A stretch of DNA of 64,000 bases. It comes from Holacanthus passer (lineage: Eukaryota > Chordata > Actinopteri > Pomacanthidae). Under the pieces are notes generated by a model, which saw only the letters and a list, made by a program, of their open reading frames with translations, ran no database searches and had not been told where the DNA came from. Each line of letters starts with the position of its first letter. The stretch's first letter is position 1. The position numbers and the translations under genes were made by a program. Shown here one piece after another: positions 1-10,900 of the stretch. Location: NCBI GenBank assembly GCA_025331565.1, contig JAFREQ010000024.1, positions 2,046,501-2,110,500 of the forward strand, given 5' to 3'.

Positions 1-1236
1 ATAAACTGCTCGTGCTTTGCTTTTTTGCCGCTGGCTTATGAAAAGAAAATCACGCCGGTGATCTTGAGCAAAAGGAACTTAAAAGAAACTGTTCAACAGT
101 TTGGAATCACCGGCCTCAAAGCTTTGAGAGGACTCAGGACAAATACATGTTATTCTGTATGAAGGGTTTGCAAAAAAAGTCACCACTGTACAACGATTAA
201 ATCAGACTGACAAGTCAAAGGGCAGAAACTGTCTCAAAAAATGTAAACAGAACTTTCAAGCATTTCTTGTCCAACAACTCAAGCATGATGTGAAAATGAA
301 GCAGGAACCTGCTGGAAACCAGTAGGTCGCCTGCATCATCACACACTGAGACCCTTGAATCTGTCTGCAGTTTTAAACAGCTCATAGACTCATAACAGAC
401 ACACAAACTGAAATACTGAGAAACAGTAATAATATTTATTGTATTAACCGCAGTCATGCTGTATGACACAAGACATATATAACATATTAAAACCAGAAAA
501 CTGGAGAGAAAAAAATTAAGCTAATTTAATTTTTACAAATCATGTCAGGAGACATCGAGAGGGAAAATCTGAAACCTTAAAGAGTGTGTGTGAGTGTGTG
601 TGTGAGAGAGAGAGACTGAGTGAAGGGCAGGAAAACAAGTCTTGTGACCGTCTTGCAGTTGGGATGTTGGAATGCGTTACAAGTTGAGTAAATATTTCAG
701 CATAAACAGCTCTGTTGTCTGAAAATAAATAAAAGCAGCATCTTGGAGCTGTGTGAGCCACATGTCACGTGATGGGAGCGAGTTCCTCCAGACGGCTGAC
801 GAAGAGTCACAGGAGACAAAGTCATCTACATTTTACATTTCCTCCAGTCCAAATATTGCAGTTTTACTGTGTGACTGGTACAGAGTTACTGGAACACGAG
901 CTGGGAGACGCATCAGTCTGGAACTACAGCAACAGACACTGTAACACATACAAAAATGTCTTTGTTCATTTCTTAAACTTTTGTTTACCTGGTCGGTCCA
1001 CACATGTTCAGTTACTCTTGATACAGAAATGAGTGGTTATTAACAGGGACCACAAGATATATGAAATTGTATTGAACCCTCTGATCAACTGTTTTAAGTG
1101 AGATGATTTGGCAGGGTTGGCTGACTTTTTGGGGAAGAACAAGCTACATATGGAACATGTGTTTGATTTCAAGCTCCCATCACAGTGCAGTCTTCGTCAT
1201 CAGCACCATCCTCATCGCTGTGTGTGTTGACAGTAG
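1..1236 (-). other. 3' flank and probable 3' UTR of dctn3
   Basis: No further gene is recognised here. The first part (1236 downward) should be the dctn3 3' UTR. A minus-strand AATAAA (plus-strand tttatt at 435-440) and a minus-strand ATTAAA near 525-530 are possible polyadenylation signals, but neither can be confirmed. A short GT/GA-rich stretch lies at about 583-615. The small open frames are unremarkable in length and composition. Confidence 0.4.
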
Positions 1237-4107
1237 CTACTCCACAGGCCGAATGCCCTTGGCCTCCTCCAGCTTCCTCAGCGTCTCATCCCACTGGGTG
1301 AACTGCTTGGACAACAGGAACATCTGCCAAGCAAAGGTCAGGGGTCAGTGGGAGGAGCTTTGACCCAGCAGCAGTTTTTGTTAGTAAATCAGAAAAACCT
1401 GAGCAGCAACCAAATTTCTCTACATTTGCTACATTTGCTGGTGGATCCAAAACTTCAGCAGTTTATAAGAAAAAAAAAAGATGCTCTTTTATCCCCCAAG
1501 ACAGTACAAGAAGACATTTGTAATGAGATGAACTTTTGTAATCATCAGGCTCTATAACAGCTTTTGTGTATTATACTTTGTCTTTGGGAAATCTTTATTT
1601 CACTGAAATCAAAAAAATAAATCATCTTGTGTACCATTTTGTTGTATTCCTCAAAAAGCTTCTTCACTTCCTGTGACTGAGCCTCAGTTTGGTCCTGTAA
1701 AAAAGACAAACATGGAGGAGTCAACAGATGAAACCTAATGGAAGAGAGACACAAAGAGGCAGATGAAGAGAGAGAAAGAGGGGGGTTACCTGCTCTTTGA
1801 TGTGAATCTGTGACAGGCGCTGCAGCTTGGTGGCGTGTTCTGGTACATCTGTGAACAGAAACAGGTTCTAAGCTCGTTCCTATTTATCTGTCAGGGGTAA
1901 AACCTCAGAACAGACGCTGCTTTGTCCTTGACTGGTTTCTGTTCTGTCAGGAGAAACTCACCTCTGATGTAGGTGCTGTCCAGCAGCGGCTGCAAGTTGC
2001 TGACCTGCTCCAGCAAAGCAGCCTGGGAAAGCAGGAAGTCCTCCTCTGTGTAGACAAACACACAACAGCATCAGAGTGAGCACTGAATCAGAAAGAAGTT
2101 GCTCTTTTAGTCTTCTACAAAACAAAGTGTCTTGCTTATGTGATAACACATATTACACAATATAACAACACTGAACTTTACGTGTAAATTAAACAATTAC
2201 AAATACTATTTGTCTTCATATACAAGATATTAAACATAAAATCCTAAGATATCTCTAAGATACATTTGATTGCAGTTGTAACTGGATTTTATTTTTTATT
2301 TGAAGTCTTTCTCCCAGGGTCCTGCTGGCTCTTACCAGCCAGAATGAACTCCAGCTTCATGGCATCAGGTACAGTGATGTGGTCAGTGAACTGGGGGTCC
2401 AGGTACTTCAGCAGGTCCTCAACTGCACCACAAAACCAACAAATACATATGATCAAAGACTCACCAGACACAGTCTAAAATCTGACTACAGGAAAATATG
2501 TCTCAGAATAATCTTATGTCAGAATTTTGATGTGTTTAATGTTCAGTGGGCACCAAGAATGACATTAGCTTATACAATACTCCAATATTTGGGGTCTTGG
2601 TAACCTAAATAATAACTGCAACATTCACAGTTCAACTCCTGGCCAGGAGACATTTGTTGCACAGAAGACTCCTCCCTCTGCCCATGTGTTCTGTCTACCT
2701 CTAAACTGAATATCAAATAAAGGAAACAAAGGCAAAATGCCAAGAATGCTGAATAATGACTTTATCAATGTAAAGAAATTGCGTAAAAATAACTATGTAT
2801 ACAAATACAAGTTGAAAAAACCATGTAATCCAGGCTGTCAGGACTGAGACAAACAGTGTATGACTCACTCTTCTTGTGCAGGATCTTTACTCGTTCTCTC
2901 TTGTTGGCCGTATTGGTCAGACCTGCCTGAATCCTGGCCAAAGACTCAGTACACTGCAGGACAAAGAACACTGATTAGATTTAATATGAGGGAATAGCAA
3001 GTGTATATAGGTTTATATATTTAATGTGTGTGTTTTATGTGCAATATACGGAACACAATACATAAACACAAAACCTCAAGGTCTCGCAGGAAGCTACAGT
3101 ACGTAGAAACACACTTGAACGATCTTTAATTTGTGTACTTTCTATTCTGATTGGCCCTGTGTCCTGCCTTTGAGGACTAGAGGTTTAAAAGATATTATGA
3201 GTCCAACAACGGTGAAATTTGCATTATTAAATTTAAATGAACAGAATTTGCAGTATGCAGGCCAAACACGGCCATTTGCTTATACATAATTACAGTATCT
3301 AATTTTTTGTCTCATTCCGAGTACATGTGGAATCAGCTTACTTTTTCTACTACATACAATGTTTACACCTGTAATTTAAGTCAACTTCAGTGAACTATCA
3401 GAAACATAGGAACACTTCTTAAGCAGGACAGAAGTGGGACTTTCTCCATCTCTGGAGTTACAACATCTACCAGCAAACAGAATCACTTCAATGCCTCTTT
3501 GTAAGTTCAAAGTGTTCATCACATCATATGATGCTCTGATGAGACGCCTCATCCAGGGCCTCAGAAGCATCATACCAGGGTTTTAGCCTATTAGCTACAA
3601 AACATATACACTTAAGATTATTGTTGACTATCATTAAAACATCCCGGACTTTCAGATTGACAAATGTGTTTACATTAAATTCATAATAACAGTAAGTTGA
3701 GCTCAAAGTGGCCTCAGTTGATGATCGTTTATACATTTTTTCTTTAATTAGCCACGTCAAAGCTAAACAGTTGACCGACTAACCAGCTAACATAGCAGCT
3801 GTTTAGCAGGTACTGGCAACACATTACAGTTTTATTGTTTTACGCTGAGGTGAACAAGTGTCAGAATTTCTAATGAAACGTCTTCGCTGTACAGCTAATG
3901 TGTATAGAATAAAAAGGGCGTTTACTCATTGACACTGGCAGAGCTAGGCTAACAGATGCCTAGCTTGTTTACTAGCTCATCAAATAAACATTATTCTGGA
4001 CGAACCTTGACAGGTTTTCCACTTTTGTTTCTTCTCTCGCCGTAGATGTGACCCTCCAGTGCCTGAAGACGCATTTCCAGATGATCTATCTCCAATTTTT
4101 TATCCAT
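1237..4107 (-). CDS. dctn3: dynactin subunit 3 (p22/p24), 7 coding exons
   Basis: Joined coding exons on the minus strand: 4107-4006, 2953-2869, 2422-2336, 2045-1962, 1848-1790, 1694-1635 and 1323-1237. They total 564 nt, which is 187 codons plus TAG. Every junction has GT donor and AG acceptor dinucleotides, and the reading frame is continuous. The product matches vertebrate DCTN3 throughout. Landmarks are an N-terminal LQALEGHIYGER segment (residues about 14-25), KRERVKILHKKIEDLLKYLDP in the middle, VPEHATKLQRLSQIHI, and a C-terminal LLSKQFTQWDE. Human DCTN3 is 186 aa, so this looks complete. It is a mostly helical coiled-coil protein of the dynactin shoulder/arm, where it supports dynein-dependent transport, centrosome and spindle functions. 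The start codon at 4107 lies about 0.3-0.4 kb from the presumed atg5 first exon on the opposite strand. No frameshift or internal stop was seen. Recognition is from remembered family sequence, not a search. Confidence 0.95.
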
Positions 4108-4480
4108 TTTTGAAGCTGCTAATGAGAAAAAGAACAGTCCCGTAATGTCTGTAGTTTACAGGCGGCGTCGCACACTGATGATGTAACCAAACTATGTCTA
4201 CGAATACGTTTAGTTTTTTGTGACAATTTATAACGTGGATGTTTTTTTCTAATATTTGATAAATGTAGTTAATTAACAAATCATTACCTTTAATTTATAT
4301 TTGCCAATAATTCGAGAAACCTCGCTTTGTAAAAAATGTTTGTGTCGTTATTGGAGAAAAGGGAACCGTCGCTCGGGGTCGCTGTTGTGGCGTTTTCAGC
4401 TGTTTTCCGGTGACAGCAGCGGAATGAAAACAGCCGCGGCCCTTCTTCCATTCAATCCGACTGCAAAACATCGACTAAAA
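4108..4480. promoter_or_regulatory. putative bidirectional promoter of dctn3 and atg5
   Basis: The dctn3 start codon (minus strand, 4107) and a likely atg5 non-coding first exon (plus strand, ending at the GTAAGC donor at 4481) face away from each other across less than 400 bp. The right part (about 4365-4445) is richer in CpG than the flanks and includes an ETS-like TTCCGG and CGCGG-type motifs. No TATA box stands out. Such a compact head-to-head layout is typical of housekeeping genes sharing one promoter. The transcription start sites themselves are not visible. Confidence 0.5.
4390..4480 (+). other. atg5: probable non-coding first exon of atg5 (5' UTR)
   Basis: GC-rich sequence ends at AAAA|GTAAGC (donor at 4481). 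The next plausible acceptor is the cagcag at 4911-4917, just before the ATG at 4992, which would make intron 1 about 430 bp. The left boundary is a guess. An alternative is transcription initiation close to 4900 without a separate first exon. Confidence 0.35.
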
Positions 4481-4991
4481 GTAAGCTTTTCTCACATATC
4501 ACCACCTCCTGCTGACACACAACACACGTCCGTGTGTGGACGACGATAGCAACACACAAAAAACAGGCGCATTTGTTTATTGTAAATAAATCTTTGCCAT
4601 GTTTCCACTAAGCTAAGTTAGCTCATGTAGCCTCCGAGCTAACGTCAGTCTCTGCGTTACATCTGCGTAGTTTGACAGGTTTGGAGTTAGTTTGGAAGTC
4701 TAGCAGGTGGGTCTCTGTCTTCTAATGGGCTATAACGTAGTAATAACTCCTTCAATGAAGCAATAAAGACAAACTGTGGCTGCTTGAAGCTGAAATACTT
4801 GAGTCAAGGTGTCACTAGCTTCTGTTGCTCTGCCTGCTTCGTTCTGGTTTTTGGGTTTGTGTTGCTAAAAGTTTCATTAATGCTCGTCTGTGTGCTCTGC
4901 GGTGTTGTTGGCAGCAGGGATCTGTCTGCCGGACCTCGGGCTCTGTGTTTGGGGGATTTGTTCTTTATGTGCCACTGGGAGCAGCAGCAAC

Positions 4992-7931
4992 ATGGCAGAT
5001 GACAAGGACGTGTTGAGAGACGTTTGGTTCGGCCGGATCCCGACCTGCTTCACTCTGAACCAGGATGAGGTCACCGAGAGAGAGGCCGAGCCCTACTATG
5101 TGAGTACGGTGACCCTCTGACGTCATGTGACCTCAACACCTGAGGCCACACCTCACTTTTGCTTTTACCACCAGTGTTTTAAGACACTGATGCCAAGAAG
5201 CCGCTTCTCAGCCTGCAGCTCTGTAAATGTATTCATTCTTTTATACTGATGCTAGATGACTTCATGTTTAAGAGTGTATGCAGCTTAAGTTACTCCTCCT
5301 GAGATGACAGCAATGTTATTAGCATTCATTTATCCCGTTATTGCTCATATGGATTAGTGGCTGGAAGAGAAAATGGATTTTCAAGTCTTGTGTGTAGTTT
5401 ATTTTAGTGCCACAAAGGCCAATGGTATAGCAGAGTTAAGAAGACGTAACTCTGGTGGTCGCACTTTAGCTGATATGTCAGATCTAAGACTGAAAACACT
5501 TTGGCTGGTCAGCTTGTGTTTTTCTTCATGGTGGTGGAGATTGCTGATAGTGAAGGCAACACAGAGCAAGTTCAAGAAAACCTCAGCAATATTCTCATCT
5601 CACACTGCAAACCATCTGCTTGCAGCTCTCAACCACAGCGGAGAAAAGGATGTAACACAGTTTGCCTCTCAGTGGTTGTGTGGTAATAGACTGTTTTTAT
5701 GTAATAATGCGTCTCTTCCTCTCTACTGTTGGTTCTCCCAGCTGCTGTTACCCAGGGTGAGCTACCTGACTCTGGTTACAGACAAAGTGAAGAAACACTT
5801 CCTCAAAGTGATGAGGGCCGAGGACGTGGAGGAGATGTGGTTCGAGTATGAAGGGACGCCACTGAAATGGTGAGAGGATGGTGAATTTTTAAATTGGTTG
5901 CCTTCTGTCCCGGCTCATATTGTTTTGTTGCTGTCTATATGCCAAATATATGTTGGACGAGCAGCTTAGTGTATCGTTATACTGGAATTTCATTCTCTTC
6001 ACATCCAGAATTTTTTTTCCCCCTTATAGTCCTTGTTGAATTTTACTCCAATGGCTCACCCACCTTATAAAGTCTGCATCATATTATAGCTTGCACTCTC
6101 AGCAGGAAGCTGCGTGAGTGTTGTGTGTTCTGTTTGAGTGTCAGCTTGAAAATAAATAGTTTCCATCTCACCAAACTGTCAAAATCTGTTTCGTGGGACT
6201 TTAAACACTCTGCCCTTGTTTGTGTACCTTGTTGTACTGCCTCAAGTAAACATTCACATTCTCCATCAAATGATGTACAGAGTCAGAACCATAACAGCGT
6301 GTTCACGCCACCTGCAGTGTCAGAAAGCCATCACTCCAAGTCCATTCATTCACAGCCAGTAGAGTCGCCTCAGTTGGTATTAACCGTGGGCACCTAGTTA
6401 GTTTCTAATCTTTTCGTCTGCTGAGATCAGCAGCAGTCAGTTAACAGACTGCTGGTACAAAGTTCAGCCACAAGGTGTCAGTATTGCAATACAGATGATG
6501 AAGAGCCTGATTTACTGAAGCATCAAAGTTCCAGTAATTACAGTAAAACATGTTTAAGAAAATGAACTGATGTCATTGTTGATAGACACCAGTTCTGTTT
6601 GCTGGCACTTTGAAGCTACAGTTAAATTTTCAAAACAGTCATTTTAAGACTTTTGCTACAAAAGGTATGTTAGAAGGAAATTATGTGTTTTTATTAATTA
6701 ATTTGATTGTCATTTTTCCAGATACACAGTGTTTAGTAGTGAGACTTTTAATTTTGAGGTCATATGCTGTTGTTAGTCTGTAGGTGGCTGATAAAACATG
6801 TGATTCAGCTCATCAGTTTAAAGCTTTTCCAGCAAATAATGGGAGTAACACTAGTTTCTTGGCAACTAAACTCAGTCTCTCTCTGATGTTGAGTTAATAG
6901 CAGTTCAACAAGGTTTATTTCCTGTTTGCTTTTCCTGTTTCCAGGCACTATCCAATTGGAGTTCTGTTTGACCTCCATGCCTCCAACACTGTCTTGCCCT
7001 GGAGCATCACTGTGCACTTTAAGGTGAGCGTCAGTCAGAGTATCTCACTTTACATTCTAGTTGTAAATGATGTGTATTTTGTGTGCAACTGTATTCCAGA
7101 TAAGAAATGCTGTAAACCTGAATATTTGTACATCAACATGGAAATGAAATGACACATGTAATCTGAAATGGGAAGAAACCCACAGAGAATTATCTCCAAC
7201 TCTGCTCCTCTGCAGAGCCTTTAAGCAGCTCATAGTTTTGATTTTACAGCACATTTACTGTTTTGGCTTAGGCTCGGTGCTCTCACCTACTCTGTTTTCA
7301 GCAGCAGTGGGCAGCTGGGGTTTTCTTTAAAGCAAACTCTGGTAGCTCTGATAAACCCACTGTCCACTATCTGCCCAGCACCAAAATCAGACAAGCAAAG
7401 TTAGCAACTATCTGATGAAGAAAGTGGAACATCTAGCAACTAAAGAGCCAAATATTTCCCTCAGGAGTTGCACCAAAACAGAACTGAAAGGAGAAAGAAT
7501 TTGACTTTTATTATCAGGTGGATACAAACACGGCTCCACGTAAATGATAATGTTCCTCTATGTCTGCTGCATTAGATGTTAGCGACATGTTTGCAGGCAT
7601 GTTGTGGACTTCGTGTGTCGCCCCTAGTGGCTAAAACAATAATTTAGCTGTAAATAAAATGTTTGTCTTGTTTATGTCAGAATTTTCCAGATCGTGACCT
7701 GCTCCACTGCCCGTCCAACTCTGTGATTGAGGCTCACTTCATGTCCAGCATCAAGGAGGCTGATGCCCTCAAGCACAAGAGCCAAGTCGTCAACGACATG
7801 CAGAAGAAAGACCACAAACAGCTGTGGATGGGTCTGCAGAACGGTGAGGCGCACAAACACACTCATTTCTATTAGCAGCTGTGAATGTGCATGAAAAAAA
7901 GGTGAGGAAGGCAGACATGGGTGCACGCACG

Positions 7932-7972
<41 letters not shown>

Positions 7973-10900
7973 TTCAAAGAAGAAAGACCACAAGCAGCTG
8001 TTGGGGAAACGACACACATTCACTCATTAACACTCAGATGCACACACACTTTCAAATCTCTCTTTAGTCTGATGGCAGTGTTGAAGCCTCCACTTCCAAA
8101 ACTTCTCCCACCCACCAGCTTCCCTTTCTGTTTCCACCCGTCTGTCCAGACAGGTTGATTTTCTATTGGCTGTTTGTTGTGATTGTGAGGTTTGTGTAGG
8201 TGAAGTGTGTGATGTAGGTGCCGGGGTCGAGGCGGTTGTGGATTCCCAAGTCTGGAGTTTCTGCTTGTCTTAGAAAAGCAAAACCCGACACATGGCGTGA
8301 GATTCTTGGAATCACTGCAGGTCGAGTTGATCAAACGAGGCAGCAATAAACACTTTGACCACCAGTGATGTAGCTGCTCTCTGGGTCAGTCAGTGATATA
8401 AAAACAAGTCCTCTTGTTTTGATCTATAATTGTCATGCCTCCTCTCTCTTTGAATGATTAATTGTTAACAGGCAGTAACTCTTGAATTATGTTGAAAGTA
8501 GGGTTGCAGCTAATTATTATTATCATAGTTGATTAAGGTGACGCCTTTAAATGTAAATATATTAATGAATATATATCAAATATATTCAATGTAAAATTAT
8601 GTAAATTGGAAAAAAGCAACAAACCTGTACATTTGAAAAGTGGAACCTGTAAATATTTATAGGTTTTGCTTAATTAAACAACTTAAACAATAATCAGAAT
8701 TGTTGCAAATTCATTATTTGTTGATCGACTCATTATTTCTGCTCTTGTTATAAATACATTAAACGATAAACTGATGAAGACTTACAAAGTTTTAAATCTC
8801 TTGTTTTAAAAATGTAATATCCATTTTCATGTGAACAAGCCTTGTGACAGATAACTGCTGTTTATTATAACAGCACATGCAGGAACACCTTTACCATATA
8901 TAGTCTGTATGAGCTGCTGTTTGTGAAAGTAAACACACAGTTACCAGGAAAGTAAACTAATTGCGATGCAAATAATGGCCAGAAAACTGGAGATAGTTTG
9001 ATACATTTGTGGTTAGTATATGTAACTGTCAGAACTGTGCATTTGTCACTGAAAATGCTGTGAACAGATTTGCAGACAAACCCACAAAACATCGGCTCTT
9101 TATCTCTCTTCCACTTTCCCCTGAAACTAATAGAGAGAAATGTCACATCTGGAGAAGAAGAGAATGAGAAAGAAGATAAAAAAGGTTCAGTTTGGAGACA
9201 GGTTAATAAATGATGCTATGAACTGTTTTGAAAGGTTCAGGGTGTGGCTCATTCTGTTTCTCCCTGAAACTGTTTGTAACTACATTAAACACAGAAACAG
9301 ACAACCCTTATGTATTAATCCAAAAAGACAGAGTTGGTCTAACCTGCTGCACATGAAAGTGAGAGAAGAAACATTTTCTAAACCAAAACTTTCACATCCA
9401 AAAGCGACCAGAAACAGAGAGAGAGAAACAGGGATGGCTCATACTTTCATCCAGGAGAGAGAAAATAGAAGGTTTTCAGAAGGTTCATGTGAAAGCGAGA
9501 GTCGAGGGGAGGTGGAGGGTTTGAAACCAGCACATGCTGGGTGGAAGCGTTCTTAATTATGATGCCTGTCCTTCAACCAAACGACCGACGTCCAAGCTCC
9601 TATGTCAGTAAGGACTGGGGTTGGTCTCACGGTTTCACGGTACACAGTTCGGCACACCGTGGTTTAAAAACTGAAGGTTATCATACCATGTAGATTTGCT
9701 TATCTACGGTGAACAAGCCCTTCTGTTTTCATTCCTTCAAAGGTCAAAACCGTGATATTTTAGGTTTAGAATATTTAAGGTTAATATATCATAAAAGTTT
9801 TATACTGTTACAACCCCAGTCAGGACCCGACTGGCTGAATTGTCCCCGATAAAAGACAATAAATTTCCATCAACTTTTTAGAGGCGCCTCTGAATCACTT
9901 ACTCTGACCTGATCTCCATAAGAGGAGGTGGAGGTTTACAGAAAAGGGTGTTCCTCAGAGTTTGAGAATGTCAGTAATTGGTTGTAAAATCGTCATTTCG
10001 TACTGTGAAGTATGTTTACAGTGTAGCAAAAACACATTAAAAAAAACGGAAATTCACTTTAAGCATATTTTCTGTAAACCCTGTTTGTCCTCTTCACTCT
10101 AATCTGATGTCGTATAAAGAAATGTGGATATCTGAGAAATCTGAAAATGCTTCTATAGCTTGTTTATTCTCAAAGACATTGGAGAACTTTGGCATCAACT
10201 AGAGCTGGATATCATTTAAAATGCTTGATACTTTTGCCAATATGATACCTGAGTTTTGGTAACAATACCAGAGTGATATTTGATTACTTTAAGAAAACAT
10301 GTTTTTCTACAAACTCCTTTTTCCCTTTACAAAAGAAGATGAAGTTTTGAAATATTCAACATTGTCTCAACACAAGTAGCCAAGCAAGTGCTCTAAAATA
10401 AAATGCAGTCTAAAATCTGTGTATTTGTTTTGTCACAGATAAGTTTGACCAGTTCTGGGCCATGAACAGGAAGCTGATGGAATATCCCACTGAGGAGGGG
10501 GGCTTCAGATACATCCCCTTCAGGATATACCAGGTAACACACACACACACACACACACACACCAACAAAAACTAAGATCAACAGACTTTTCCCTTCCACA
10601 ATGATCTTATAGTGTCATTTTTAGTTGGGTCAGTAAATTCTGAGTCTCTGGATCTTGAGAGTAAAGCTGAAGTTTGCCTGTCAGACCAGTAGATGTCAGC
10701 AGACGGCTGCGTGACAGTCCCTCTGTGTCTGATGTTGCTTCGCAGGGAAATCACCTCCAACCAGACAAGTTACGACTCTCTACAGATAACAGTCACGCTC
10801 TACTTAAAATACGCAGCTGGAAAGTAAAAAGTGATGAAAAGGACTCTTCTTTTAATGCATGAAAATTCAGATACTCATTCCTGTTCAGCTTATGGACCAC

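Noticed and set aside
9140..9556. 138-aa plus-strand frame in atg5 intron
   Set aside because: Basic, low-information composition, no recognisable family, and inside an intron of a confirmed gene on the same strand.
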